Shown here: piece after piece, positions 36,094 through 47,507 of the stretch
How the letters are laid out: each line of letters begins with the position of its first letter
Position numbering within the stretch: position 1 is the first letter of the stretch
Source: Echinarachnius parma
Lineage: Eukaryota; Echinodermata; Echinoidea; Clypeasteroida; Echinarachniidae
Reading direction: 5' to 3'
Length of the DNA stretch: 64,000 nucleotides
Assembly (NCBI GenBank): GCA_037951105.1
Contig: JBAMJV010001795.1
Location: 103,098-167,097, forward strand
Program-made: the position numbers and the translations under genes
The notes under the pieces: generated by a model
Databases searched by the model: none
Seen by the model: only the letters and a program-made list of their open reading frames with translations
What the model was told of the DNA's origin: nothing

Positions 36094-36850
36094 TGATACT
36101 GCTATAAAACCATCCCATAATGTGAGAAACTTAGGAGTGTTATTTGATACTCAGTTGAATATGGAATCACAAATTACTAGTGTATGTAAATCAGCATATT
36201 ATATGATTTATAATCTGAGGCGCATTCGTAAATACTTTGATCAAGATAGCATGAAAACTGTCGTCCACGCATGTATTACGAGTAAGTTAGATTATTGTAC
36301 TAGTTTATTGTATGGATTACCAAACTCACAGATAGGAAAGTTGCAGCGGGTTCAAAACACATGTGCAAGATTGATTTGTAATCTTTCTAAATTTGCTCAT
36401 GTTACACCACTGTTAAGAGATTTACATTGGTTACCCATACGTCGAATTGAATTTAAGATGTTAATGATAGTTTATAAAGCGCTAAATGGCCAAGCTCCTA
36501 GTTATATTATTGAATTATTGACTCTTAAGTTTCAAACTCATGGTCATAATCTTCGTAGTACACAAGACACACTGGCATTGCAGATCCCTAAAATTAGAAC
36601 AAAAGTAACCTTAGGTGATCGATCATTTCTTTGTGCAGCTCCTAGAGTATGGAATAAGCTACCTGTGGATATTAGGAAATCTCAAACATTAGAAAGCTTT
36701 AAATTAAAAGTAAAAACTTATTTGTTTTAAACACAGACTTAATTTTTATTTTTTCATGTGATCGAATACCGATATAATGTGTTTAAATAATATGATACAT
36801 AATTTATTGAAAGCTTTTATGTGCCCTATATAAGTGTTGATGTAAGGTAT
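36094..36850 (+). pseudogene. CR1-like retrotransposon RT, part 2 and 3' end
   Basis: An uninterrupted C-terminal part runs to the stop at 36728-36730: VRNLGVLFDTQLNMES (36122), HACITSKLDYCTSLLYGLP (near 36268), LHWLPIRRIEFKMLMI (near 36423) and APRVWNKLPVDIRKS (near 36640). These are the standard blocks downstream of the catalytic site in CR1/L2-like elements. The lack of damage here, against frameshifts in part 1, suggests moderate age. About 100 bp of 3' untranslated sequence follows. Confidence 0.92.
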
Positions 36851-36975
36851 TGCCGTGAATATATATGTATAGTCATACCAATATTTTAATCGAATTGCTC
36901 CATAGAACATGTATCATTACTCAATAAAATCTAGAACACTCTCATGTATCAAATATCTATTTTGTATTTCTTCAG

Positions 36976-37034
36976 AAAATGGGATCAATAACAGGGAAGC
37001 AAAAATTGCCGATCTCAAGACACAATTGGATAAG
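36976..37034 (+). CDS. Coiled-coil host gene, exon C (internal)
   Basis: The acceptor tttgtatttcttcag ends at 36975 and the donor AAG|gtaatatc starts at 37035. The 59-nt exon completes a Lys codon and encodes NGINNREAKIADLKTQLDK, ending in phase 0. It continues the Glu/Lys/Ile/Leu pattern of exons A and B. The intron before it holds the foldback array, a T2 element and the whole retrotransposon/long-TIR nest, about 7.6 kb. Confidence 0.8.
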
Positions 37035-37074
37035 GTAATATCAATACACGATATTCTCGTTGTATACTCCACAA

Positions 37075-38035
37075 AAAAAGAAACTGGACACTTGTATAAG
37101 TTGAAATATTTCATATTAATGTACGATAAAGTGTACATAATCATATATCAACTTAAAGGGAATTTAGTCCTCTACATGCAGGGTATAACTTAAAGGTGTA
37201 ATCGTTCATGCATGAAATGCCATGGTCAATTAACAATAGCAAGGTCTGTTTTCAAAAATAGCAAAACAATGGAGGACCACACCATTCGACTGAAATGATA
37301 GTAAGCGTTTCACTTGAAACAAGATAAGCGGGGCAAGTAAATTATGACATTATTCAACTTTATTGTTATGAACAAACTCTGGAAATACAAATTTGTCAAT
37401 AAAACAGGGCCAGGTTGTGAGAGCATTATCATACTGGTCTGTATTAGAGGCATGAAGCTTGTCCATTTCATGTGTCCCCTGCAATTTTAACCATATTTAC
37501 CTAGAGAAATGTCATGTTAAAGACTGCCCAACTGTTTGACCAAGGGTGACTTCAGGTTTCGAAGATCTTTGGACTACGGTAGAATTCTTGAGAAGAATTT
37601 ATACCATTTTCATGCTGAAATAAGGGCACAAACTGTGGTTTTGACTAATAAATCTTTGCCATGGAATTCCCAATGTTGTTACTTTTGAATGAAAATAACA
37701 CCTATAACGTTCACAATTTGTCTTCGAAAAGGTCACATTTATAATGACAAATTATGCCATCTCATGAATATAGCGTTTTAGATTATGCTTATCAACATTC
37801 ATATGGTTGAGTGGATGTTCCATTTTTGCTATTTCTGAAAACAGACCTTGGTGTGGTTAATTGACCACCAAAAGTCATGCATGAATGATTTCATCTGGAT
37901 TTTTTGCGAATATTGAAGTGGGTAATTTTATCTTTAATTTGATATACAATATCATATATTTCATCGTTAATGAATACGAAATATTTGGTCTTATACAAGT
38001 GTCCAGTTTCTTTTTTTGCGGAGTATATATAGACA
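37075..38035. mobile_element. TA-flanked MITE with TACTCCRCAAAAAAAGAAAC ends
   Basis: TACTCCACAAAAAAAGAAAC at 37075 pairs with GTTTC(T)7GCGGAGTA ending at 38035, flanked by TA at 37073-37074 and 38036-38037. The arms extend to about 200 bp each, including the shared phrases tggtcaattaac and tcatgcatgaa. It starts only 40 bp after exon C. Tc1/mariner type is inferred from the TA duplication. Confidence 0.88.
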
Positions 38036-38413
38036 ACATGATAACATTTCGTATGCATGGTATATGCTATATTATTATTTTGTAATGCTTCACAATTAAC
38101 TATAATGCTATTATAATGACAAAACTTTTCAAATTTCAAAATGTTCCACTTGTTGCTCATCAACGTGTTTCATCATTCTATGAAGGCGTCAATTTTGCTT
38201 ATACATGTATAACATAAATTTACTTGTAAACTAATTGCTATCCCACATGAATTCACTTGTAATATTACCGTGCGTGGCATTACAGTAAGTGTTACTGAAT
38301 AATATGGATAAAGCCATTACACTTGAAATAAATATTTTGCATAGTAGATGGAAACTGAGAGAAAGAATTTTAAGTGCAGACAAATTCCTAAACACAAACA
38401 AACATTTGCTCAA

Positions 38414-38938
38414 AGGGGTAGTTCATTTTTGGTATAGAGTGCGCTGCACGAAATAATTGTGTGTGAGATAATGAAAAACTGAGTGTAAAGTTAGAAAGAG
38501 CATACAATATTGATGACAGAACAAACGTTATTTGATCAAAATCAGAAACGGCTGAAATATCAATATCCCATCGGACTAAATCTGGGGCCCAGATAGATTC
38601 AATGATTATTTCTTTTTAATTTAAGAAATGCTTACACTATTTCAAAAGTTTTCAAAAGAGGTTTTTAAATAGTTGTTGATGATCTCTCTATTGAATCATT
38701 ATTTTAACAAAGCATCACATGCATCATTTTGTATGAAAATGGTTGAAACAATGTTTTTTTGGAGAGCGCCCTCTTGTGTTTTAATGGCTCTTTAAAAAAA
38801 AAGATAATAGCCTTTTTACTTAGTCGTTTGTAATGTTCTATACCTTTAGAGCATGGTAGAGTTATACTATTTGTTTGTAATGCTAGTGTGCAGGTTTTGG
38901 TTACTGAAGCTCAGCCTTACAAAAACTGCACTACCACT
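38414..38938 (+). mobile_element. TTAA MITE family T1, copy d
   Basis: It begins AGGGGTAGTTCATTTTTGGTA after TCAA and ends CACTACCACT before TTAA at 38939. The interior matches copy a in the same orientation. It is in the last intron of the host gene. Confidence 0.88.
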
Positions 38939-39423
38939 TTAAAATCCTTCCAGAAAAGAAAATAACTGACATAATATACTGTATATATGCATAAAAAAAC
39001 TGACACTGACTATTATTTGCGATATCACATGACTTTTGTATGGAATATCATTTATAGATCAATCATGAACATAAAGATTTTGTTGATTGATGATTCTTAT
39101 AATGGAATTATAATGTTTAATATTTTAATGTAAACGGCGTGACAAATACAAATCTAGATCTATAACTAACCTTTCAATGATAACGGAAAATTTAAGTGAA
39201 TTACCTAGCGACTGACCAGGGCCCATGTTCATAAAAGACCACTAGAGCAGCTCCACGCCTAGTTCCGTGTATAACCAATCACGCCAAAAACATAGTCTAT
39301 AATTTCTCGAAAATTGACTAGATAATAATCAGTGAACGGGTGGGTGGACTCATAGATTGCTCCCCCTATAACTGACAACACGCCTTTCGCGTCGATCAGT
39401 ATTTTAAAAATCCCTCATGTTAT

Positions 39424-39690
39424 TTAAGGTGGCATGCAGTTGACCACCTGCCTCCTTATTAGCGCGTATGGTTATAATCCTGACACATGAATAATGTGCT
39501 GAATGTACCTACATAATGTAAGATAATAACATTATACATGTAGACTATACTGTGTAATTTTATATATCGTGTTCTACTGGACTGGTATTCAATTCAATGC
39601 TCAGATTGAGTACGAAATTTACTTTAATTTGCACAGCTGAGAACTTTACTTAGCTTGTATCAAAATCGTTTTCCAGGAGGGCTTTGTACA
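39424..39690 (+). repeat. Dispersed segment D, copy 1 (partial)
   Basis: atttaaggtggcatgcagtt, tataatcctgacacatgaat and ctactggactggtattcaat are shared with 43201-43470 and 45043-45260. Only the first ~260 bp of the segment is present. Confidence 0.85.
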
Positions 39691-39894
39691 AATATGTTAT
39701 ATTATCATATCATATGTCTACGAACTATGTCACGGAGTACCAAATAGCTGTGGCATTTGGAAAAATATTTTTTGTCAGGATGGGCCATCTCAGTCAAAGG
39801 GGAAGGAAACGCTGAATTTTCGCTGGCTGTTAAGGTATAGCGCATAATTTCTGTCACTTCTATAGACCCAGTATAGCAGAAAGGGATACAATGA

Positions 39895-40232
39895 CCCAGC
39901 TAGCCACCTGAAGTCGGACCGATGTCGGAATTTGGTTGCCGGATGTCGGCATATCGCCGTTGGCTCGAGGTTAAAATGTCCGCCAGCCCAACATCGTCAC
40001 GACGTCATTTTTGTGATATATTGGCATAACGTCATTTTCCGACAATGGCCCAACATCATCTCATGACATGATGTTGGGCCATTGTCGGAAAATGACCTTA
40101 TGCCAATATATCACAAAAATGACGTCGTGACGATGTTGGGCTGGCGGACATTTTAACCTCGAGCCAACGGCGATATGCCGACATCCGGCAACCAAATTCC
40201 GACATCGGCCCAACGTAAGGTGGCTAGCTGGG
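39895..40232. mobile_element. 338-bp near-perfect palindrome (foldback MITE)
   Basis: The ends CCCAGCTAGCCACCT and AGGTGGCTAGCTGGG bound arms of about 160 bp, with very few mismatches, around the centre catctcatgacatgatg. Words such as gatgtcgg and gacgtcattttt recur in the arms. It lies about 120 bp upstream of the terminal exon. No clear target duplication was seen. Confidence 0.93.
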
Positions 40233-40350
40233 GAGTGTAAGTTACAATTAATTGAAAGTCAGAAAGTCAGCCAATAAGATTTGCGCATTATGTTAATTAA
40301 ATATATTCATTGTTTTTATTTTTTATTATTTTTGTTTTATCTACTTACAG

Positions 40351-40458
40351 GTTGTCCATGCAGAAGCAGAAGCCCGACAGGAGTTACAAGATAGGAAAAC
40401 TTGCTGCTTTCCCTTCAACAAAAATAGACACAGAGTTCGGCCTATGAGCGTCTCATAA
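40351..40458 (+). CDS. Coiled-coil host gene, terminal exon D
   Basis: The acceptor ttgttttatctacttacag ends at 40350. The exon starts in phase 0, as exon C requires, and encodes 35 residues: VVHAEAEARQELQDRK (end of the coiled coil), then TCCFPFNKNRHRVRPMSVS and TAA at 40456-40458. The adjacent cysteines before a basic tail would be a possible lipidation site; that is inference. Exons A-D together give about 85 residues of continuous sense. I do not recognise the family and give no function. Confidence 0.8.
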   Translation, partial: VVHAEAEARQELQDRKTCCFPFNKNRHRVRPMSVS

Positions 40459-41174
40459 TAATCTGAAAACAAAGTACAATCATGGAAAAAATAAGCAAAA
40501 TGGTCAAGGCAAAACCACGAGAACATTCATTAAACGTAAAATATAGTCGACTATGACGTCATAGTTATATATTACAATCTCGCCTAAATGTAATTATGAT
40601 GACGTTTTGGGGTCAATAATAATTTTGAAGAAATCCGTTGGTTCAGTGACGTCATTATCTATGCGAATCAGTGTAAAAATTATGCATCTGTGTTCTCGTT
40701 AGATAATCATCGCCATTTATTAATCATCACCTCTTGAAATTATTTTCGAATCATTGCATCTATTAGGACAAATATTAGTCATGTAAATTATGTCAAATGG
40801 TAAAAATCTCTACACATCGTTATATTGAACATGTTTACTTATAATGCTATGGGCGCTAATAATAGGGATTTTCACAATGATAACAACCAATATTGCAAAT
40901 AATTGAGTGAGCATGACGAATTGTTCGGCTATGCATTATTAACAGCTTATTATTATGATCAATGAAGTCTTGAAGTGATTTGTGGGATCAGTGATTACCC
41001 TTTGGCCACCTTTATCATGTTCATTACGTTCTTATTGCATAATTATCACCACTTGAAATTAAAAAAATGTTGTCAATGCTTCTACATGTAGATCAGTAAA
41101 AACCTGATAGAAGAGACTCAGTTGATGAATGGTACAAGAGCCCTGTACTTACAATGTAAGCAAATGTATCAACA
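40459..41174 (+). other. Likely 3' untranslated region and downstream DNA
   Basis: No canonical AATAAA was found close to the stop codon, so the transcript end is not defined. The sequence is AT-rich and not repetitive. Confidence 0.35.
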
Positions 41175-41985
41175 GGGGTAACATCACTATTCATAAGGAC
41201 CGCTATTCATAATGTGGTAATCCCCTATACTGAATTAGGACCGATATTCATAAAACGTAAAAGGGTCGCTATTCATTAAGGCATAAGGACCGCTTTCATT
41301 ATGTAAGATTACTATTGCTATTCATAATTTGATAATCCCCTATACTGAATTAGGACCGATATTCATAAAACGTAAAAGGGTCGCTATTCATTAAGGCATA
41401 AAGACCGCTTTAATTATGTAAAATTAGGGTCGATAAGAAATGTATGTTTTCTAATGTGTTGGCAAATCATTTGGGTGGGGAGGGGGCACGTACCCTAGCA
41501 CCCACCCTGACCCCCGGTATATTTAAACGTAGCATTGTAATTTAATTTGTATAAATAGCGACCCTCATTTGGTACTGTGAATAGCGACCCTCTTCTTATA
41601 TTATGAATAGCGACCCTCAATTCGTTGTATGAATAGCGACCCTCAATTTGTATTATGCGTAGCGACCCACTTCTCTTATTATCAATAGTGACCCTCATTT
41701 TGTGTAATGAATAGCGACCCTATTTTTACATTATGAATAGCGGACCACTTCTTATATTATGAAAAGCGACCATTTTTAAATTATGAATAGTGGTCCTTAT
41801 GAATAATGACCCTTATGAACAATGACCCTTTTTCGAATTATGAATAGCGTGCAGACCCCACCTCGCTATTCAAAAGGGTCACCTTTCATAATGCTGAATT
41901 GTCCACATAATGATGACAGCTTTTCATAATAATTATTCATAAAGGTATAAGCACCTCTGATCATAAGGGTCGCTACTCATAATGC
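41175..41985. repeat. Inverted array of GGTCGCTATTCATAA units, copy 2
   Basis: Forward-sense units at 41190-41400 include an internal duplication (cctatactgaattaggaccg twice). They are followed by reverse-sense units at 41550-41860 and a few forward units after 41870. The start (accgctattcataatg...cctatactgaa) matches the start of the array at 29510, so the two are copies of one element. Confidence 0.9.
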
Positions 41986-41994
41986 AGAGGAGTC

Positions 41995-42250
41995 CCGAAA
42001 ATACTCGGGCATGAGTCTATGGAGAATGTCTTAGTTATTTTGTTTAGTATTCGCTTACGCCGTTGTTCTTCACAATCTGTGTGCGGTTCACACACAGCCA
42101 CGGGGGTCGCCGCAATCCGCCGGCAGCTATCGTGAGCGAAATTTTGCATGGGCGAAGACTCATGCAATATATACAACGTTACGTCTCTTTGTTTATTTTG
42201 AGGTCTATAACTCCACAAAAAGGAGATTTCAAGCCTTATTTTGTCAGACA
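41995..42250 (+). repeat. Direct repeat E, copy 1
   Basis: gagtctatggagaatgtctt, cgccgcaatccgccggcagc and caatatatacaacgtta recur at 42979-43190 with small changes. A pair of overlapping frames on both strands is seen, but neither is conserved in copy 2. Confidence 0.85.
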
Positions 42251-42540
42251 AGCTGTTAAATGACCTTTTCTTTCATAGACAATAACCTCGCAACTTTTGA
42301 AATGTAGCTTGCAAAAGGCGGACACACCCTTTAATGTGTATTTGTTTAATATCAGGCTTTGTTGCATAATTATATTTTCAATATTTCATACGCGAAGAAT
42401 TTGTATCATTTCATGCAATGTTTTAATCTGCTAATGATGATAATGATATGTCCAAATTTTAATTATATAGAATTGTGGTAATTGGAATAGTATTATTTGT
42501 ACGCGTTTGTTAGCGTTTGCATGGAGTCAACATAATTATA

Positions 42541-42803
42541 AGGTCTGTGAAGTTAGCTCCTTATTATTTTGTCCTTATATACGCTCCTTTTTCCTTATAC
42601 GCTCCTAATTCAAATTTCCTTGAGTTGTCAAGGTAACGGTGAATGATATTGACATGGTCATGGCTCGAATGACGTCACATTGGTGTGACGTGTGCAAGGT
42701 CAGATAATGATAGAAGTGAATAAGTGGTCGAATACGTAATATTGAATAAGGATTGATTAAGCATGTTAAGGTAAATGGAATAAGGAGCTAATTTCACAGA
42801 CCT
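42541..42803. mobile_element. MITE with AGGTCTGTGAARTTAGCTCC ends
   Basis: AGGTCTGTGAAGTTAGCTCCTTATT at the left pairs with AATAAGGAGCTAATTTCACAGACCT at the right. The right end alone recurs at 44538-44566. The centre holds tgacgtcacattggtgtgacgt. Confidence 0.8.
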
Positions 42804-42969
42804 GTTCACATGTGTAGTTTAATTGTTAAGTATCACTGTATATAATATTAACATGATTATAGGAATCTTAGGCTATATAAATTATCAACAGTGGAGCTGA
42901 AACTCACCAGGCAAGGGGGAGGGGACATAATTGTCCGTGGTTCGTTTTTTTTTTTTACGCCAGTTGATC

Positions 42970-43195
42970 TCCAATCTGTGAGTCTATGGAGAATGTCTTA
43001 GTTATTTTGTTTAGTATTCGTTTACGCCTTTACGTTCATGCACAATGATACGTTCATTCACAATAGCCACGGGGTCGCCGCAATCCGCCGGCAGCTTTCG
43101 TGTGCGAATTTTTCATGGGCGAAGACTCTTGCAATATATACAACGTTACATCCCTTTGATAATTTTGAGGTCTATAACTCTATATTCGAAAGAAT
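42970..43195 (+). repeat. Direct repeat E, copy 2
   Basis: Matches 41995-42250 in the same orientation, with a short rearranged stretch around 43030-43060. It directly precedes segment D copy 2. Confidence 0.85.
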
Positions 43196-43200
43196 GAAAC

Positions 43201-44590
43201 AATAAACATATTTAAGGTGGCATGCAGTTAACCACATGCCTCCTTTTTTAGCGCGTATGGTTATAATCCTGACACATGGATAATGTGCTGAATGTACATA
43301 TAGTGTAAGATAATAACATAAATGTAGTATATCTTGTGTAAGTAAATTTTGTGTTTTACTGGACTGGTATTTAATTCAATATTCAGATTGAGTAAGAAAT
43401 TTACTTAGCATTGTGCTAAGCTGAGAACTTTGCCTAGCTCGTATTAAAATCGTTTTTCAGACTTAAACTTCAGTAAAGCAAAAATATAAATGTCATATTC
43501 GAAGATTATTATGACATCGAAATTACACAGTAGTAAGATTTCAGTTGATGAATCAATTAAATGCCAATTTCGGCTAAGTACTTTACGTGGGCCAAATACT
43601 ATTAATCAAACTGACTAAATTTTGACTTGACTATGGAATTAAATACCGGCTCAGGACTTTATATTATAAAGAAATAAATCAACTTGAGTGATTCGTTTTC
43701 CTTAGATTTGTCCCTATATATAGATGATGGTGTCGATATTTTTTGCGGTGATCATGTGGTTTTGTATTAGATTCTATTCATATTGCAGTGATTAGTTTGG
43801 ATCTATGTGTTGTCATTTTTCCATGCATTAATCGAATGAAACGCAACATAGATTTTTGGAACGCGATTTATATAACATAAATTCATTATCTAATTTCATA
43901 AATTTACAAAATGATTGGAAACACTATACTTAGTTCTCCTACATATTTGAAATACCTTGCCTGATTTATAATCATCACATTCCGAATGTACGAAGTACCA
44001 TGATTAGATAACCTATATAACTTCGCTAAACTGCCCTAATATGGGGAGATAATTATGTAGTTTGTTCGGCTAATTATTGTACACTAATTGTTTGTTTACC
44101 TGAAGATTGATATTTTTTACTTGAATACATACTTTATTGTAATGTATTATTTATTTGAATAGTTGCACTAAACAAATATTAATGCATTTTAAATGAATAA
44201 TTCGTAAAGAAAATGTAACTGTATAGATTTATCATAATAAAGCATGACGCATGAACGTGATAGCTGGAATTTAAAGATAGTTCGTAACATTGTTAACATA
44301 TATTTATGGGCATGAAGTTATACCAATTTTTTTTTTTGGAGGGCAATTCCGCAAAAGTGTTTAATAGGGAGTGAAATATCAGTTATCATAATTTATCAGA
44401 TCGTATGTCTAATTAATGGCAAGTTGTACAATTGGTATGCAAAAATTAAGACCATTTAATATGCCTTCATGTATAACGTTCCTCATAACCACTCTTGTTC
44501 TGTATAATTATTTAAATAAGGATCGAATAAGGATAAAGGAATAAGGAGCTAATTTCATAGACCTGTTCACATGTGTATTCTTATGTTCAC
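43201..44590 (+). repeat. Segment D, copy 2 (~1.3 kb)
   Basis: Collinear with 45043-46400 over tataatcctgacacatgg, tggatctatgtgttgtcatt, cgcgatttatataacataa and ggagggcaattccgcaaaag. It diverges mainly by small indels. No protein coding is evident in either copy. Confidence 0.9.
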
Positions 44591-45042
44591 TGTATATTAT
44601 AAGAATATTATATACAGTATATATATGCAGCGGCACTGGAACTCATCGGGGAATTAGGGGGGCTCTCAAGGGTACCACCACCCAACAATCATATTCGTAT
44701 AAATGAAAGGTAACATCTTTATAAGTCCATTCCATCAACAAGTTCAGAAAAGTGTTTCCAGAAAAAATATATTTATTGGAAAACGCATCACCATACTACA
44801 ACGTGTGTATATTATGGGTCTGCATGTACGAAGACTGCTTTTGTCCAGAGCGAACGAATCGTCCGGGATTCTCCAAACGTACGCGTGAATGGCATTGGCG
44901 CACTCGCAAATGTTTGGCGAGTATGGAACCAGGAAATAATAGTGGTTCCGTAAGTGGTGGTAATGAATTGCATTGTTTATGAATTACACAACCCTTTGCA
45001 AAATGATGGGTATCTATTTGGTATCACAAAAGAGTACCCCTT
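44591..45042. other. Spacer between segment D copies
   Basis: Two overlapping short frames (44703-44888, 44752-44982 +) read through a locally GC-richer stretch. Neither has a recognisable domain, and the sequence is absent from other copies of the segment. Confidence 0.35.
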
Positions 45043-46400
45043 TATGGTTATGATCCTGACACATGAATAATAATCCTTATGCACTGAATGTACATATTAG
45101 CATGTAAGATAATAACATAAATGTAGTATATCTTGTGTATTTATATAGTGTGTCCTACTGGACTGGTATTCAATTCAATACTCAGATTAAGTAATAAATT
45201 TACTTTATTTTGCACAGCTGAAAACCGTTACTTAGCTCGAATCAAAATATTTTTTCAGACTTAAGTTTCAGTAAAGCAAAAATCTAAATGTCATATTTTG
45301 AAGATATTATGACATCAAAATTCTTCTAAGATTCCAGTTGATAAATCAATGGAATATCAATTTTGTTTACTTAAGCCAAATACTAAATAAAGCTGATTAA
45401 ATTTTGACTTGAGTATGGAATTGAATACCGGCTCAAGACTTTATAATTAAAGAAATAAATAAACTTGAGTGATTCGTTTTCCTTAGCTTTGTATTACCCT
45501 ATATAGATGATGGTGTCGATATTTTTTGCGGTGATCATGTGGTTTTGAATTAGATTTTATTAATATTGCAGTGATTAGTTTGGATCTATGTGTTGTCATT
45601 TTGTCACGCATTAATCGAATAAAACGCAACATTGATTGCCAAATAAACATGAAACGGCATCAGCAAGAAATGGAATTTTACCGTACAATAGTGCGCTGAC
45701 CGTACTGCACGCACTGTATAGGCCGGGTAAAACTCCGCCATTTGGTTAGATTTTTGGAACGCGATTTATATAACATAAGTTCATTATCTAATTTCATAAA
45801 TTTACAAAATGATTGGAAACACTATATTTAGTTCTCCTACATATTTAATGAAATACCTTGCCTGATTTATAATCATGACATTCACAATGTACGAAATGCC
45901 ATTATTACCCTTTTTTCCCTGAACTGCCTATGATATGCGGAGAATGTAGTTTTTCAGCTAATTATTGTGCACTTAACTTTAAAATAATACTATTTTGTGA
46001 TTAAATATATGTTGTCAACATACTTCATAATGTATTATTGATTTAAATAGTTGCACAAAATAATATTAATGAATTTTAAGTGAATAATTCGTTAAGAAAT
46101 GTTAGTGTATCTTGATTTATATAGCACGAGGTGTGAACATTATAGTTGGCATTTAAAAATACCTCGTTTTAACATAATTGTTATGGGCATGAAGTTATTC
46201 CAATTTGTTTTTGCTGGAGGGCAATTCCGCAAAAGTGTTTAATAAGGATTGAAAAATCAGTTATCATAATTTATAAGATCCTATGTCTAATTAATGGCAA
46301 GTTGTACAACTTTGATGAGAAAATTACGACAATGTATTCATGTTTTTTAATTAAATCGTAAATGCCTTTACGTATAACCTTACTCAGACATTTTGTTCTT
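45043..46400 (+). repeat. Segment D, copy 3 (~1.35 kb)
   Basis: A direct repeat of 43258-44520, offset by about 1.8 kb. It has an extra ~110 bp at 45640-45750 (gccaaataaacatgaaacgg ... actccgccatttggtta) that copy 2 lacks. Confidence 0.9.
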
Positions 46401-46661
46401 TGTAATTATCTATTCTTTATTCTCGTATTTTTTTTCTAAATGATAAAGTGCAATTTTCAACAGTGCCAAAATATCAGGCCCATCACTATTAATGTATTAA
46501 TGCGTAAAAGACAAGCGGTTAGTAGCTATACTGATCTGCACCGAAACATAAGTATCCGCTGGAGGGTCGAATATAGTGGGGTAGAGTGAAGTTCGATTTT
46601 AAAGGGATAATACAGTTTTGGGTTAAAGAGCGATGAGTGTTGTAATTGGAAGAACACGCTG

Positions 46662-47170
46662 TATCTATGCAAATTAGGCGTAATTTCCATAATTTATGCA
46701 AAATTGTATATTCGATAAAATTGAGTTTTCATTGGGATGTTTGAGAACACATTTCTTGGACAAAAGAAGAACAATGATCCAAAGAGACACTCTGTATATA
46801 TGCAAATAAGGCCTAATTTCCATAATTTATGCAAATTTATTCATGGAAATGGGATATCTATGACGATGGTGTTTTTTAAAAGATATTGGACAGAACATAT
46901 TCGCATGAATAAATCTGCATAAACTAGGCCTTATTTGCATAAATGTAGAGTGTCTCTTGGATAAATTTTCTTCTTTTGATCCAAGGAATATGTTCTCCCA
47001 AATATGTCCATAAAAACAACATTGGGATACATAGCCCATTCCCATGAATACATTTGCATAAATTATGGAAATTATGCCTAATTTGCATAGATACAGAGTG
47101 TCTCTTTTGATGAATTTTCCACTTTTGATTCAAGGAATATGTATTGTATGCCAAGTTAAACAATCGTACC
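46662..47170. repeat. Four-module inverted repeat cluster
   Basis: The module acactctgtat...tatgcaaataaggcctaatt occurs twice forward (about 46662, 46786) and twice reverse (about 46916, 47054). Each module is followed by the phrase ttttgatccaaggaatatg or its complement. The overlapping short frames on both strands are shadows of this structure. Confidence 0.85.
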
Positions 47171-47507
47171 CCAAATTGCAGTGGATACCTATATGTTGGG
47201 GTCTTAACAAGCCTACTAAAGGTGTTGCAAAACATGAAGGCGTTTGCCTTGTTATGGTTACTTGAATTGATTGAAGACATTTGTCAGGCTTAGCGTTTGA
47301 ATATTGACACCAAAAAGAGTCTTTCCTCACCACACGGGATAAATGATGTTAAAGTGTAGTAAAGGCTCACATTGTAATAATACGCATTAATGATCAATCA
47401 CTATAGACGAATCTTTGAAGAATTTTTAAAGCCTCTAAATTGATCCAACAAAATCCGTGAAATCCATTGAAATGGAATTCAGGCATTGGTATAAACAACA
47501 TATTTAA

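Noticed and set aside
29510-41985. CRISPR-like array of short repeats
   Set aside because: Units are degenerate, spacing is irregular and orientation inverts at the centre; the host is a eukaryote and no cas genes exist.
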